Assembly (NCBI GenBank): GCA_017983615.1
Contig: JAGOBB010000012.1
Coordinates: 1 to 64,000, forward strand
Origin: Azonexus sp.
GTDB taxonomy: Bacteria; Pseudomonadota; Gammaproteobacteria; Burkholderiales; Rhodocyclaceae
Length of the DNA stretch: 64,000 nt
Direction: 5' to 3'
The notes beneath the pieces were generated by a model, which saw only the letters and a program-made list of their open reading frames with translations, did no database searches and was not told where the DNA came from. Shown in pieces: positions 1 to 9,950 of the stretch. Position numbers and translations under genes: made by a program. Position 1 is the first letter of the stretch. Each line of letters opens with the position of its first letter.

Positions 1-545
1 CCGGCAACGCCCTGGCCACCGTGCAGAGCGCCGACAAGATCAAGGTCATCACCGTCCGTACCACCGCCTTTGCTACGGTCGATGCCAAAAATCAGGCAAA
101 AACCGAAAACATCCCCGCCGGCCCGGACACCCAGCAAACCCAACTCCAACACCGGGAACTCACCAAGTCCGAGCGTCCCGAACTCGGCGCCGCCAGGATC
201 ATCGTCTCCGGCGGTCGTGGCCTGGGCAGTGGCGAGAACTACCACGCCCTGCTTGAACCGCTGGCCGACAAGATCGGGGCCGCCCTTGGTGCCTCACGCG
301 CCGCCGTCGATGCCGGCTTCGTGCCCAACGACTATCAGGTCGGCCAGACCGGCAAGATCGTCGCCCCGGAGCTCTACATCGCGGTTGGCATTTCCGGGGC
401 GATCCAGCACCTGGCCGGGATGAAGGACTCCAAGGTCATCGTCGCCATCAACAAGGACCCGGATGCGCCGATCTTCCAGGTGGCGGATTACGGGTTGGTG
501 GCCGATCTGTTCGAGTCGGTGCCCGCGCTGACCGCCGCCGTCTAA
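1..545 (+). CDS. etfA: Electron transfer flavoprotein alpha subunit (3' part)
   Basis: The gene runs in from the left edge, so the N-terminus is missing. The visible ~180 residues hold the C-terminal FAD-binding domain of ETF alpha, with [11 protein letters not shown], the region around [16 protein letters not shown], and [13 protein letters not shown]. With the beta subunit it passes electrons from acyl-CoA dehydrogenases to the ETF-quinone oxidoreductase, and both partners are encoded directly downstream. A copy of the dispersed TGCTACGGTCGG repeat lies in frame at 69-110 and reads [14 protein letters not shown], in the linker between the two domains. The stop codon is TAA at 543-545. Confidence 0.93.
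   Translation, partial: GNALATVQSADKIKVITVRTTAFATVDAKNQAKTENIPAGPDTQQTQLQHRELTKSERPELGAARIIVSGGRGLGSGENYHALLEPLADKIGAALGASRAAVDAGFVPNDYQVGQTGKIVAPELYIAVGISGAIQHLAGMKDSKVIVAINKDPDAPIFQVADYGLVADLFESVPALTAAV
69..110 (+). repeat. Dispersed repeat copy 1, inside etfA
   Basis: TTTGCTACGGTCGATGCC followed by an A-rich tail matches the family consensus (TGCTACGGTCGG, then A-runs separated by GGC). It is translated in frame 1 (ATVDAK). Confidence 0.75.
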
Positions 546-568
546 ACAAGAATTTCGGAGATAACACC

Positions 569-2347
569 ATGAGCACCTACATCGCCCCGCTGCGCGACAT
601 GCAGTTCGTCCTCAACGACATCGCCGGCCTTGAAGAAGTCTGCGCCTTGCCCGGCAACGAGGAGTGTTCGGTCGACCTGGTCGATTCCATCCTCGACGAA
701 GCCGCCAAGTTCGCCACCGGCGTGCTCGACCCGATCAACCGCGGCGGCGACAGCCAGGGGGCAGTCTGCAAGGACGGCGTGGTGACCACCTCGCCGGGCT
801 TCAAGGACGCCTACCAGCTGTTCGTCGAAACCGGCTGGAACGCCATGCCCTTCGCCCCGGAATTCGGCGGCCAGGGCCTGCCGGCGCTGGTGACCATGGC
901 GGTCAATGAAATGTGGAAGTCGGCCAACATGGCCTTTGCGCTGTGTCCGATGCTGACCGGCGGCGCCATCGAGGCCATCGCCCACCACGCCTCCGACGAA
1001 CTGAAGCAGAAATACCTGCCGAAGATGGTCGAAGGCACCTGGACCGGCACGATGAACCTGACCGAGCCGAACGCCGGCTCCGATCTCGCCGCCATTTCCA
1101 GCAAGGCCAAGCCGGTCGGCGATGGCAGCTACCTGGTCAGCGGCACCAAGATCTTCATCACCTGGGGCGAGAACGACGTCGCCGAGAACATCATCCACCT
1201 CGTGCTGGCCCGCCTGCCGGATGCGCCGCCGGGCCTGAAGGGCATCTCGCTGTTCCTGGTGCCAAAATTCCTGGTCAACGACGACGGTTCGCTCGGCGCC
1301 CGCAATGACCTGATCTGCGCCTCGATCGAACACAAGCTCGGCATCCACGGCAGCCCGACCGCGGTGATGGCCTACGGCGAGAAGGAAGGCGCCATCGGCT
1401 ACCTGATCGGCGAAGAGAACAAGGGCGTCGGCTACATGTTCACTATGATGAACCACGCCCGCGTCAATGTCGGCCTCGAAGGCGTCGGCATCGCCGAGCG
1501 CGCCTACCAGCATGCGCTGTGGTACGCCCGCGAACGCGTCCAGGGCAAGATCATCGGCGACAAGTCGGATGACAAGAAGACCATCCTGCACCACCCGGAT
1601 GTCCGCCGCCTGCTGATGGACGTCAAGTCGCGCACCGAAGCCATGCGCACGCTGGCCTATTACGCCGCCGCCCAGATCGACAAGGCGCACGCCGGCGATG
1701 CCGCCGCCCAGGCCCGCATCGACCTGCTGACCCCGGTGGTCAAGGGCTGGAGCACGGAGCAGGGCGTCGAGCTGACCTCGGCCGCGCTGCAAGTCTTCGG
1801 CGGCGTCGGCTTCGTCGAGGAAACAGGCGCCGCGCAGTACTACCGCGATTCGCGCATCACCACCATCTACGAAGGCACGACGGCGATCCAGGCCAACGAC
1901 CTGGTCGGCCGCAAGCTGGCCCGCGAGAAAGTGCCGGGCGCCAGCATGCAGGCGCTGATCGCCGAGATGACGGCCACTGCCGGCGAACTGGCCGCCAACC
2001 CGCAGCTGGCCGCCATCGGCAGCCAGTTGCAAGCCGGCATCGCCGCGCTGCAGACGGCCACCGACTGGATCATCGCCAACTACGAAAGCTACCCGCAGGC
2101 CGTCCATGCCGGCTCGGTGCCCTTCCTGCGCCTGACCGGCATCGTCGCCGGTGGCTGGCTGATGGCGAAGTCGGCGGCCATCGCCGTCCAGCGCCTGGCC
2201 GAAGGCAGCAGCGACGACTTCTACCGCGCCAAGCTGGCCACGGCGAGCTACTTCGCCGCCCACCAGCTGCCGTTCGCCGCCGCCTACGCCGCCGAAATGA
2301 CCGGCGGCGCCGAGTCGGTGTTCGCGCTGCCGGAAAACCTGTTCTGA
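569..2347 (+). CDS. Acyl-CoA dehydrogenase with C-terminal extension
   Basis: This 592-residue protein has the acyl-CoA dehydrogenase N-terminal, middle ([11 protein letters not shown]) and C-terminal domains ([25 protein letters not shown]), plus the extra ~120-residue C-terminal domain seen in DmdC-like enzymes. It oxidises an acyl-CoA to the 2-enoyl-CoA and gives electrons to ETF. The start is supported by CGGAG about 10 bases upstream. It lies 23 bp after etfA and 2 bp before the ETF-quinone oxidoreductase gene, so the three genes form a complete electron route to the quinone pool. The substrate cannot be told from sequence. Confidence 0.93.
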   Translation: MSTYIAPLRDMQFVLNDIAGLEEVCALPGNEECSVDLVDSILDEAAKFATGVLDPINRGGDSQGAVCKDGVVTTSPGFKDAYQLFVETGWNAMPFAPEFGGQGLPALVTMAVNEMWKSANMAFALCPMLTGGAIEAIAHHASDELKQKYLPKMVEGTWTGTMNLTEPNAGSDLAAISSKAKPVGDGSYLVSGTKIFITWGENDVAENIIHLVLARLPDAPPGLKGISLFLVPKFLVNDDGSLGARNDLICASIEHKLGIHGSPTAVMAYGEKEGAIGYLIGEENKGVGYMFTMMNHARVNVGLEGVGIAERAYQHALWYARERVQGKIIGDKSDDKKTILHHPDVRRLLMDVKSRTEAMRTLAYYAAAQIDKAHAGDAAAQARIDLLTPVVKGWSTEQGVELTSAALQVFGGVGFVEETGAAQYYRDSRITTIYEGTTAIQANDLVGRKLAREKVPGASMQALIAEMTATAGELAANPQLAAIGSQLQAGIAALQTATDWIIANYESYPQAVHAGSVPFLRLTGIVAGGWLMAKSAAIAVQRLAEGSSDDFYRAKLATASYFAAHQLPFAAAYAAEMTGGAESVFALPENLF

Positions 2348-2349
2348 GC

Positions 2350-3993
2350 ATGACCATGCGTAACGACCGCGATGCGATGGAATACGACGTGGTGATCGTC
2401 GGCGGCGGGCCTTCGGGCCTGTCGGCGGCGATCCGCCTCAAGCAGCAGGCCGAACAGGCCGGCCGCGAGGTGTCGGTGTGCCTGCTGGAAAAGGGCTCGG
2501 AAATCGGCGCCCACATCCTGTCCGGCGCCGTCATCGAGCCGAAGGCGCTGGCCGAACTGTTCCCCGACTGGCAGGAGCGCGGTGCGCCGCTCAACACGCC
2601 GGCCGGCGAGGATCGCCTGCTTTACCTCAGCGAAAACGGCTCGTTCAAGCTGCCGACGCCGCCGCAGATGGGCAACCACGGCAACTACATCATCAGTCTT
2701 GGCGTCTTCTGCCGCTGGCTGGGCGAGCAGGCCGAAGCGCTGGGCGTCGAGATCTACCCCGGCTTCGCCGCCGCCGAAGTGCTCTACCATGAGGATGGCT
2801 CGGTCAAGGGCGTCGCCACCGGCGATCTCGGCCTGGGCAAGGATGGCCGCCCCGGCCACAACTTCCAGCCGGGCATGGAACTGCACGCGAAGCAAACGAT
2901 CTTCGCCGAAGGCTGCCGTGGCTCGCTGACCAAGACCCTGTTCGAGCAGTTCAAGCTGCGTGACGGCGTCGATCCGCAGACCTACGGCATCGGCATCAAG
3001 GAGCTGTGGGAAATCGACCCGGCCAAGCACCAGCCGGGGCTGATCGTCCATACCGTCGGCTGGCCGCTGCAAAGCGACACCTACGGCGGTTCCTTCCTCT
3101 ACCACCTGGAAGACAACCTCGTCGCCGTCGGCATGGTCGTCGGCCTCGACTACAAGAACCCGTGGCTGTCGCCCTACGAGGAATTTCAGCGTTACAAGAC
3201 ACATCCGTCCATCCGCGCCACCTTCGAAGGCGGCCGGCGCATTTCCTACGGCGCCCGCGCGCTGTCCGAAGGCGGCTGGCAGTCTGTCCCCAAGCTGACC
3301 TTCCCGGGCGGCCTGCTCGTTGGCGATACGGCCGGCTTCCTCAACGTGCCGAAGATCAAGGGCACGCACATGGCGATGAAGTCCGGCATGGTCGCCGCTG
3401 AGGCCGTCTTCGCGCATCTGGCCAAGGACAACGCCGGCAGCGAAGCGACCGAATATGCCGCCCAGCTCAAGCAAAGCTGGCTGTGGGACGAGCTCTACCA
3501 GGTACGCAACATCCGTCCGGCCTTCAAGTGGGGCCTGTGGGGCGCGCTGGCCTATGGCGCCATCGACACCTATGTCTTCAAGGGCAAGGCGCCGTGGACC
3601 TTGCATCACCACGACGACCACACCCAACTGGGCAACAAGGCCGAGCATCCGAAGATCGCCTACCCGAAGCCGGATGGCGTGCTGACCTTCGACCGCCTGT
3701 CCTCGGTTTTCCTGTCGGCGACTAACCACGAAGAAAACCAGCCCTGCCACCTGCGCCTGAAGGATGAGAGCGTCGCCATCAGCGTCAATTACGCCCAGTT
3801 CGGCGCGCCGGAAACGCGCTACTGCCCGGCCGGCGTCTACGAAATCCTCGGCGAGGAAGAGGGCAAGCCGCGCTTGCAGATCAACGGCCAGAACTGCCTG
3901 CACTGCAAGACCTGCGACATCAAGGACCCGACCCAGAACATCCTGTGGACGGTGCCGGAAGGGAGCGGCGGGCCGAATTACCCAAATATGTAG
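2350..3993 (+). CDS. etfD: Electron transfer flavoprotein-ubiquinone oxidoreductase
   Basis: This 547-residue membrane-associated flavoprotein moves electrons from reduced ETF to ubiquinone. An N-terminal FAD-binding Rossmann motif ([14 protein letters not shown]) starts near residue 14. The C-terminus carries the [4Fe-4S] ligands in CPAGVYE and [16 protein letters not shown] and ends with the family signature [10 protein letters not shown]. Length and order match ETF-QO. The start is the ATG 2 bp after the acyl-CoA dehydrogenase stop; a second ATG two codons later is possible. Co-transcription with etfA and the dehydrogenase is inferred from spacing. Confidence 0.95.
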   Translation: MTMRNDRDAMEYDVVIVGGGPSGLSAAIRLKQQAEQAGREVSVCLLEKGSEIGAHILSGAVIEPKALAELFPDWQERGAPLNTPAGEDRLLYLSENGSFKLPTPPQMGNHGNYIISLGVFCRWLGEQAEALGVEIYPGFAAAEVLYHEDGSVKGVATGDLGLGKDGRPGHNFQPGMELHAKQTIFAEGCRGSLTKTLFEQFKLRDGVDPQTYGIGIKELWEIDPAKHQPGLIVHTVGWPLQSDTYGGSFLYHLEDNLVAVGMVVGLDYKNPWLSPYEEFQRYKTHPSIRATFEGGRRISYGARALSEGGWQSVPKLTFPGGLLVGDTAGFLNVPKIKGTHMAMKSGMVAAEAVFAHLAKDNAGSEATEYAAQLKQSWLWDELYQVRNIRPAFKWGLWGALAYGAIDTYVFKGKAPWTLHHHDDHTQLGNKAEHPKIAYPKPDGVLTFDRLSSVFLSATNHEENQPCHLRLKDESVAISVNYAQFGAPETRYCPAGVYEILGEEEGKPRLQINGQNCLHCKTCDIKDPTQNILWTVPEGSGGPNYPNM

Positions 3994-4012
3994 TACCCAT
4001 CGGGCCGAGCGC

Positions 4013-4050
4013 GGCAAATGCTACGGTCGGCCCCAAAAAAGAGCAAAAAC
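4013..4050 (+). repeat. Dispersed repeat copy 2, intergenic
   Basis: GGCAAATGCTACGGTCGG followed by CCCC and A-runs is close to the full consensus. It sits between etfD and the DUF485 gene. Confidence 0.85.
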
Positions 4051-4097
4051 CAGAACAGCACAAACGTAACCATCATCCACGCAATAAAGGAGGGGCC

Positions 4098-4412
4098 ATG
4101 TCTCAACCCAATATCCAGGCAAGGATCCGGAGCAATCCGAAATTTGCCGAAATGGTCGGCAAGCGCACGCGCTTTGCGATCACCCTGTCGCTGATCGTGC
4201 TGGTGCCGTACTACACCTTCATGATGATCACCGCCTTCAATCCGGCCCTGCTCGCCCAGCCGCTCACGCCGGGTGGCGTCGTCACCGTCGGCTGGCCGGT
4301 CGGTGCCGTGCTGATCGTCGGTTCCTGGCTGCTGACTGGCGTCTACATCCGCCGCGCCAATGGCGAATTCGATGCCCTCAACGAAGAAATCCTGCGCGAG
4401 GCCCGCAAATGA
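4098..4412 (+). CDS. DUF485 family membrane protein (YjcH-like)
   Basis: This 104-residue protein has two membrane segments (about residues 26-46 and 58-80) in the DUF485 pattern, including [22 protein letters not shown]485 genes nearly always precede a solute:sodium symporter gene, and here the stop overlaps the actP start (ATGA). A strong AAAGGAGGGG lies just upstream of the chosen ATG; the open frame extends further 5' through the dispersed repeat but has no better start there. The likely role is as accessory to acetate uptake. Confidence 0.88.
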   Translation: MSQPNIQARIRSNPKFAEMVGKRTRFAITLSLIVLVPYYTFMMITAFNPALLAQPLTPGGVVTVGWPVGAVLIVGSWLLTGVYIRRANGEFDALNEEILREARK

Positions 4413-6082
4413 AACGCTCCCTTTTCACCCTGACGGCCGGCGCGCTGCTCGCCGTCTCCCAACTCGCGCTCGCCGCGCCCGGCGCCATTGAAGGCGTCCA
4501 GAAGCAGCCGATCAACGTCAGCGCCATCGCCATGTTCATGGTCTTCGTGCTGGCCACGCTCGGCATCACCAAGTGGGCGGCCGGCCGCACCAAGTCCACG
4601 GCCGACTTCTACACCGCCGGCGGCGGCATCACCGGCTTCCAGAACGGCCTGGCCATCGCCGGCGACTACATGTCGGCGGCGACCCTGCTCGGCCTGTCCT
4701 CGCTGATCTACGCCAAGGGCTTCGACGGCTTCATCTACACCATCAGCTTCTTCGTCGGCTGGCCGATCATCCTGTTCCTGATGGCCGAACGGCTGCGCAA
4801 TCTCGGCAAATTCACCTTCGCCGACATCGCCTCCTACCGCCTCGACCAGAACCGCATCCGCACCTTCGCCGCCTTCGGTTCGCTGACTGTCGTCTGCTTC
4901 TACCTGATCGTCCAGATGGTCGGCGCCGGCCAGTTGATCCAGCTGCTGTTCGGCCTGGACTACAACTACGCGGTCGTCTGCGTTGGCCTGCTGATGATGG
5001 TGTACGTCACCTTCGGCGGCATGGTCGCCACTACCTGGGTGCAGATCATCAAGGCCTGCTTGCTGCTCGGCGGCGGCACGCTGCTGATGTTCCTCGCCTT
5101 CGGCAAGTTCGACTTCTCGTTCGAGACGCTGTTCACCAAGGCCACCGAAGCCCACAAGGCCGGCATCAAGATCATGGGCCCGGGCACGCTGATGGCCGAC
5201 CCGGTCTCCGCCGTCTCGCTGTCGCTCGGCCTCCTGTTCGGCACCGCCGGCCTGCCGCACATCATGATGCGCTTCTTCACCGTGCCGAACGCCAAGGAAG
5301 CACGCAAGTCGGTGTTCTACGCCACCGGCTTCATCGGTTTCTTCTTCCTCGTCGTGATGATCCTCGGCATTTCCGCCATCGTCATCGTCGGCCAGGACCC
5401 GGCCTTCTTCGAAGGCGGCGTCGTCGGCGGCAAGCTGCTCGGCGGCTCCAACATGCCGGTCATGCACCTCGCCAAGGCAGTCGGCGGCGATGTTTTCCTC
5501 GGCTTCCTGTCGGCCGTCGCCTTCGCCACCATCCTGGCCGTTGTTTCCGGGCTGGCCCTGGCCGGCGCCTCGGCCATCTCGCACGACCTCTACGCCCGAG
5601 TGATCAAGAAGGGCACGGCGACCAGCGCCCAGGAAATGAAAGTCACCAAGTTCGCTTCGGTGGCCATCGGCATCATCGCCATCATCCTCGGCATCCTGTT
5701 CAAGGACCAGAACGTCGCCTTCCTGGTCGCCCTGACCTTCGGCGTCGCCGCCTCGGTCAACTTCCCGGTGCTGATCCTGTCCATGTACTGGAAGGGCCTG
5801 ACCACGCGCGGCGCACTGTGGGGCGGCATCGCCGGCCTGGCCTCCGCCGTCGGCCTGGTCATCCTGTCGCCGGCCGTCTGGGTCAAGGTGCTGGGCAACG
5901 CCCAGCCCATCTTCCCCTACGACCATCCGGCCATCATCTCGATGACCACGGCTTTCTTCGTCACCTGGCTGATGTCGGTCACCGACAAGAGCGCCCGTGC
6001 CGCCAGCGAAGCCGAAGCCTACGAGGAACAATACATCCGCGCCCAAACCGGCCTGGGGGCCGCGTCTGCCACGGCGCACTAA
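4409..6082 (+). CDS. actP: Cation/acetate symporter ActP
   Basis: This 557-residue solute:sodium symporter has an N-terminal signal-like segment (residues 1-23) and 13 or so membrane helices. Family landmarks are [27 protein letters not shown] and [12 protein letters not shown]. It imports acetate and similar short monocarboxylates with a cation. It overlaps the DUF485 gene by 4 bp, the usual yjcH-actP arrangement. An intrinsic terminator follows at 6132-6156. Acetate activation genes (ackA, MaoC-Pta fusion) lie about 7 kb away on the other strand. Confidence 0.94.
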   Translation: MKRSLFTLTAGALLAVSQLALAAPGAIEGVQKQPINVSAIAMFMVFVLATLGITKWAAGRTKSTADFYTAGGGITGFQNGLAIAGDYMSAATLLGLSSLIYAKGFDGFIYTISFFVGWPIILFLMAERLRNLGKFTFADIASYRLDQNRIRTFAAFGSLTVVCFYLIVQMVGAGQLIQLLFGLDYNYAVVCVGLLMMVYVTFGGMVATTWVQIIKACLLLGGGTLLMFLAFGKFDFSFETLFTKATEAHKAGIKIMGPGTLMADPVSAVSLSLGLLFGTAGLPHIMMRFFTVPNAKEARKSVFYATGFIGFFFLVVMILGISAIVIVGQDPAFFEGGVVGGKLLGGSNMPVMHLAKAVGGDVFLGFLSAVAFATILAVVSGLALAGASAISHDLYARVIKKGTATSAQEMKVTKFASVAIGIIAIILGILFKDQNVAFLVALTFGVAASVNFPVLILSMYWKGLTTRGALWGGIAGLASAVGLVILSPAVWVKVLGNAQPIFPYDHPAIISMTTAFFVTWLMSVTDKSARAASEAEAYEEQYIRAQTGLGAASATAH

Positions 6083-6131
6083 AGACCTCTGCGTATGCGG
6101 CGGCGGGGCAATCCCGCTGCCCGTACTCATT

Positions 6132-6156
6132 AGGGACCTTCGGGTCCCTTTTTTTG
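6132..6156 (+). terminator. Intrinsic terminator of actP
   Basis: A 7-bp stem AGGGACC/GGTCCCT with a TTCG loop is followed by eight T. Confidence 0.92.
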
Positions 6157-6355
6157 TTTTGGAGAGGGGTGGTCAGGTGTTTGGCCTTAGCGGATGGTCA
6201 TGCTGTGGCGCTGGCATGATCACTATCGGCCACAACCGGCCATTGAACATTTCGTCCGTTAGCGGACCTTCGATGCCGTGTTCTGGCGTCCGTACTACTG
6301 GAATTGTTATACGGACGTAGCCAAGCCAAACTCCTTGTTGGGCCAGGGGTTTTAT
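6157..6355. other. Non-coding stretch before the cassette-like ORFs
   Basis: No supported gene is visible here. Short GGCC-rich inverted motifs (TATCGGCCACAACCGGCC) and several TCCG/CGGA palindromic bits are present. Base composition is more even than in the flanking housekeeping genes, so the cassette-like DNA may start here. Confidence 0.35.
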
Positions 6356-7024
6356 ATGCATAATGAATGTATGCAAATCGATATGCGGACCCAGCAGGTC
6401 CGTTTAATTCCTGTTAGGCATCGGGGACGGAGATACACCTTGGAAACAGCCGAAGTTCATCTGGCGCGACTTTCGCTACAAATGGCCGCCACTGCAATGC
6501 AGGCAGCCGTCGCGTACAACCAGGCGCAAGCCGCTCTCGATCTGGAGAATGTCCTTTCGGGTGAACGGCTTACGTCCCAACATGGGCGCGCTGAGTCACG
6601 ACAGACTGTCGTCGCGCTGGCGGAACTGACGAAGCAGCACAAGGCGATGTTCTCCAACTTCATGACGAAGGCAACCTCCCAGATGGTCGCAGCAACCGGC
6701 GAACTTCCGCCAGAAAAGCGTGATCGGCTCGCCGAGCAGTGGCTCGCTTCGGTCAACTGGAACTTGTCGATGCAGTCTCAGTTCTACGAGGGTCGGGAGC
6801 GGTGGATTGCCGCTGCTTCGGAAGCTTTGACCTTGGCAAACCAGCATGAAGAGCAACTCTGGCTTGAGGACGGGCAACTGGTGCTCAGCTCTGACACACT
6901 TCTCACCGACCTGCTGGCGCTTGTCGAGATCATGGACAACGTGCGCGAGAATGAAGTCGCCATGTTTGCGGAACGCCAGGCTCGCATCGCAGCAGCCGCC
7001 TCAAGACTCGCAGCCACGCCTTGA
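6356..7024 (+). CDS. Hypothetical helical protein (gene-cassette ORF)
   Basis: I do not recognise this 222-residue protein. It is almost wholly alpha-helical by composition, with long heptad-like stretches (residues about 40-110 and 150-215), no signal peptide and no membrane segment. The start is the ATG preceded by AGGGG at 8 bases; ATGs at 6371 and 6383 are alternatives. An attC-like site begins 17 bp after the stop, as in an integron gene cassette. Codon use is less G+C-biased than in the neighbours. Confidence 0.55.
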   Translation: MHNECMQIDMRTQQVRLIPVRHRGRRYTLETAEVHLARLSLQMAATAMQAAVAYNQAQAALDLENVLSGERLTSQHGRAESRQTVVALAELTKQHKAMFSNFMTKATSQMVAATGELPPEKRDRLAEQWLASVNWNLSMQSQFYEGRERWIAAASEALTLANQHEEQLWLEDGQLVLSSDTLLTDLLALVEIMDNVRENEVAMFAERQARIAAAASRLAATP

Positions 7025-7040
7025 AGATGTCGCGACCGAG

Positions 7041-7118
7041 GCCTAACTCCTCCATCGAACAGCCGTCCGTAAGCGCATCGTGCGCGCTTAAGGGCGCCGC
7101 TCATGTCTAGCGCTAGGT
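7041..7118 (+). repeat. Degenerate attC-like recombination site 1
   Basis: GCCTAAC (7041-7047) matches the attC R'' box RYYYAAC. GCTAGGT (7112-7118) differs from the R' box GTTRRRY at one base. Between them is an imperfect palindrome with inner arms TAAGCGC/GCGCTTA. The total of 78 bp and its place just after a stop codon fit an integron cassette end. No integrase gene is in the window. Confidence 0.5.
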
Positions 7119-7402
7119 ACGCCTTGGAAGCCAGCGCACTTCTCGCAACGTATCGGCAGGCTTTGGCAGAAGCCCGGCCGCATGCGCCGCCATCAGAAGA
7201 GTCGTTGTACGCCCTGCACATGCGAGAAGCGGAGCGTTTGGCAGGCTTGCTGGAGACAGGCGCGAGTTCTCATGCAGTCGCTGAGTTGATCGGCAGCGAA
7301 CGTCGGTCCTTCGGGTGGGCGTACCTTTCTGGCACGTATGGCGACCGAGTTGAACGTGCGTTCCATGCGCTCGCGTCTCAACTGGAGCAGCAATGCACCT
7401 AA
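7103..7402 (+). CDS. Small hypothetical protein (second cassette ORF)
   Basis: This 99-residue soluble protein is predicted helical and I do not recognise it. The ATG lies inside the 3' arm of the first attC-like site, a common arrangement for cassette genes, and no clear ribosome-binding site is seen. The stop overlaps the start of the second attC-like palindrome (ACCTAAC at 7397). Gene order ORF-attC-ORF-attC supports a two-cassette relic. Expression is uncertain. Confidence 0.45.
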   Translation: MSSARYALEASALLATYRQALAEARPHAPPSEESLYALHMREAERLAGLLETGASSHAVAELIGSERRSFGWAYLSGTYGDRVERAFHALASQLEQQCT

Positions 7403-7462
7403 CCCATCGCTGCAGCGGACCGCCAAAAGCTTCGCTTTTGTCGTCCGCTCAGCTATAACATT
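7397..7462 (+). repeat. Degenerate attC-like palindrome 2
   Basis: ACCTAAC is followed by long complementary arms AGCGGAC/GTCCGCT and CAAAAGC/GCTTTTG around a TTC loop. This resembles attC stems of environmental gene cassettes, but the 3' R' box is not preserved. Confidence 0.45.
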
Positions 7463-7704
7463 CCTGAGCGTCTGCTTTCCCAACGGGGCTAGTCCCGCAA
7501 AGGGTCGGAAGCAGACCATCTCGTCCTTCCGGCTTCATGCCCCTGAGACGATCCTCCGCAGAATGCTACGGTCGGCCCGAAAAAATGGCCAAAATTGAAA
7601 TGGGGGGCGGGGCTTGAGAGCTATTTGCCCAAGGGAAGCCGCATGAGTAATCCCCGCCCGATGGGGGTTGGGACGTTGCTTCGCTACCGATCAACGTTTG
7701 TGAT
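7463..7704. other. Non-coding interval with one repeat copy
   Basis: Only dispersed repeat copy 3 (7561-7601) is recognisable. No promoter or gene is supported. A weak inverted motif CCCCGCCCGATGGGGG lies near 7660. Confidence 0.4.
7561..7601 (+). repeat. Dispersed repeat copy 3, intergenic
   Basis: GAATGCTACGGTCGGCCC, then A-runs and GGCCAAAATTGAAAT, is a near-consensus copy between the cassette ORFs and the histidine kinase. Confidence 0.85.
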
Positions 7705-9513
7705 TCAGGCCGCCGGTTTGGCGAGCCATTTCAACAAGTGGGCGTAGAGGGTCGCGGGGACGATCGGTTTGGAAAGGAAGTCGTTCATGCCGGCGGCAAA
7801 GCAGTTGGCTTTGTCTTCGGCGTAGGCGTTTGCGGTCATGGCCAGGATGGGGGTGCGGTTGCCATCCGGTAGCTGGCGAATTCTGCGGCTGGCTTCCAGG
7901 CCATCCATGTTGGGCATTTGCATGTCCATCAGGATCAGGTCGTAGGTGTTCTGGCTGGCGAGGCTGAGTCCGATGGCGCCGTCTTCTGCGGTATCCATGG
8001 CCAGACAGGCGTCTTCGAGCAGCATGACGATGATTTCACGATTGACCGGTTCGTCCTCGACGACCAGGATGCGCCGCCCTGCGTGCTGCTGTTGCAGCGC
8101 CAGAATTGGGTCATCGATGGTCGCCGGTTCCGGGCTGGCTATCGTTTTTACGGGGTTTTTCTTCAGGCGGGCTGTGAACCAGAATGTGCTGCCGGCGCCC
8201 GGGCTGCTTTCTGCGTCGGCTTCGCCACCCATCAGTTGCGCCAGCTTCCGGGTGATGGCCAGTCCCAGGCCGGTGCCGCCGTATTTGCGGGTGGTTGCGC
8301 TGTCTGCCTGTTCGAAGGTTGTGAACAGCCTGGGCATGACTTCCGGGGCGATGCCGATGCCGGTGTCGGTGACGACAAAGCGCACCAGGACGGCGTCGTC
8401 GGTGTCTTCGTCGAGGCTTGCCTGCAGGGTGATATGGCCCCTTTCGGTGAACTTGACCGCGTTGGTGGCGTAGTTGAGCAGGGCCTGCTGGAGTCGTGTC
8501 GGGTCGCCGACCAGGCCGCCGGGGAAGGCGGCGATGTGGCTGGTCAGCGTGAGGTGCTTGGCCTCGGCCCGTTCCTTGATCATGGCGATGACATTGCCGA
8601 CGATGCTCTCGATGCGCAGGTCGGTTTCTTCCAGTTCGCACTTGGCGGCGTCGATCTTGGAGAGGTCAAGGATGGCGTTGAGGATGCCCAGCAGGTGTTC
8701 GCCGGCGAATTCGAGTTTGTCCATCTGCGCGGCCTGTTTGGCGCTCAGGCCGCCCTGGCGTATCAGGTGGGCCATGCCGGTGACGGCATTCATCGGGGTT
8801 CGGATTTCGTGGCTCATGTTGGCCAGGAAGGCGCTCTTGGCCTGGTTGGCCTGGCGGGCCGACCGCTCGGCGACCATCAGCGCCTGATAACCGTCGTTGA
8901 TGTTGCGGATGAAGACGGATGTCAGCCAGCCGCAAGCGAGCAGCGCGGAGATGTAGTTGTAGCCGAGGAACCAGACGGCATCTTCGGGGAACGGAAGTTC
9001 GAAATAGGCGTTGCCGTGCAAGGGGTGGAGCAGGAAAACGGCGGTTACCAGAAGGAGGACATAGCCGAAGAAGTAACGGGCGACCCGTGTTTCAAGTTGC
9101 AGGAAGGCCCCCATCATGACGGCGAGCAGCCAGATGATGATGGCCGAATGGGCGCCGCCGGTGGTGAATGTGAGTAGGAACAAGGCCGTGGCGGAGCAGA
9201 CGCTGCTCAACAGCCCGGCTGCCGTGAAACGGCCACCCTGACGGATCAGCCACACGCCGCCTAGCCAAGAGGGAAGCACGCCGAAGGCCAGGCAAATGCC
9301 GGCGCTGACCGTGGCGCCGACCATGGCATAGACCGCGACATACGGCAGCCAGCAGAGGCCGTAGGCGAGCTGGAAGGCGAAGATGACGCGTTTTTGTAAT
9401 GCTTGGGCGCGATCATGCCCATCGGCTGGATCGAGGTTGATGCCGAGTCGATGGGCAATCGTGCTCAGCAAGTCGGAGCGCGCGTCAGGGGCGGCGTTGG
9501 CGTTGTTGATCAT
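7705..9513 (-). CDS. Hybrid sensor histidine kinase/response regulator
   Basis: This 602-residue protein has about six N-terminal membrane helices (residues 43-205). It continues with a HisKA domain whose phospho-accepting His is near 235 ([11 protein letters not shown]), an HATPase with N-box [15 protein letters not shown] and GGTGLGLAI, and a C-terminal receiver from about 478 ([10 protein letters not shown], acceptor Asp in [13 protein letters not shown]). It has no DNA-binding output and no neighbouring response regulator, so output probably passes through an unlinked protein. No periplasmic sensory domain is visible; the signal may be sensed in the membrane. Single-gene transcription unit. 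Confidence 0.9.
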   Translation of the reverse strand: MINNANAAPDARSDLLSTIAHRLGINLDPADGHDRAQALQKRVIFAFQLAYGLCWLPYVAVYAMVGATVSAGICLAFGVLPSWLGGVWLIRQGGRFTAAGLLSSVCSATALFLLTFTTGGAHSAIIIWLLAVMMGAFLQLETRVARYFFGYVLLLVTAVFLLHPLHGNAYFELPFPEDAVWFLGYNYISALLACGWLTSVFIRNINDGYQALMVAERSARQANQAKSAFLANMSHEIRTPMNAVTGMAHLIRQGGLSAKQAAQMDKLEFAGEHLLGILNAILDLSKIDAAKCELEETDLRIESIVGNVIAMIKERAEAKHLTLTSHIAAFPGGLVGDPTRLQQALLNYATNAVKFTERGHITLQASLDEDTDDAVLVRFVVTDTGIGIAPEVMPRLFTTFEQADSATTRKYGGTGLGLAITRKLAQLMGGEADAESSPGAGSTFWFTARLKKNPVKTIASPEPATIDDPILALQQQHAGRRILVVEDEPVNREIIVMLLEDACLAMDTAEDGAIGLSLASQNTYDLILMDMQMPNMDGLEASRRIRQLPDGNRTPILAMTANAYAEDKANCFAAGMNDFLSKPIVPATLYAHLLKWLAKPAA

Positions 9514-9902
9514 ACCTTGACGGCATTTCCGGTCCGGCTAAATGCGCCAAGGTTTGTCTGGCAGAGTCCGGCGTGTTGGCATCCAATCATTTTTCACTCA
9601 ATGAATGTGTGGCGGTCGGTTCATCGTACGCTGCTTGCACAAGCCTACGTTTCAGGTGGTCCAGAATCAGGCATGTGCTCGGGGATTATGAGCGCTTGCC
9701 GGGGCATTGATTCTGACGATGGTCAAAGGAGTTGCGTATTGGTCGGACAGATGCCGAATGGCAGCATCAGGCGGGCTGGGCCGATCGACGTTTTGTTGAA
9801 ATTTGGTCAAATGCTAGCTCTGCACTTCCTGCGGTCGCGGTCGGCACCAAAAAAAGGCAAAAAACAAATTTTACGCCGGGCCGGAATAGCCGCCCACCAA
9901 GC
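9514..9902. other. Intergenic region with long-variant repeat
   Basis: These ~390 bp between the divergent histidine kinase start and the nrdJ terminator hold no gene I can support. The only structured element is dispersed repeat copy 4 (9808-9870). Confidence 0.45.
9808..9870 (+). repeat. Dispersed repeat copy 4, long variant
   Basis: CAAATGCTA and CGGTCGGCACC are separated by ~21 extra bases that include ACTTCCTGCGG; the A-rich tail follows. The same ACTTCCTGCGG insert occurs in copy 13. Confidence 0.75.
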
Positions 9903-9932
9903 AAAACGCCCCGGATCAACCGGGGCGTTTTT
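9903..9932 (-). terminator. Intrinsic terminator of nrdJ
   Basis: The 8-bp stem CGCCCCGG/CCGGGGCG with a 5-base loop has a T-run on both sides, so it may work in both directions. Confidence 0.85.
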
Positions 9933-9950
9933 ATTGGGGGCGTCAGCCGA

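Noticed and set aside
542-2263. Long open frames antisense to real genes, for example under the acyl-CoA dehydrogenase and at 9732-12947
   Set aside because: Their translations are low-complexity or arginine/alanine/glycine-biased, as expected from G+C-rich antisense frames. They show no domain and lie opposite clear genes.
7640-7690. Possible terminator CCCCGCCCGATGGGGG downstream of the histidine kinase
   Set aside because: The stem is only about four pairs and there is no T-run in either direction.
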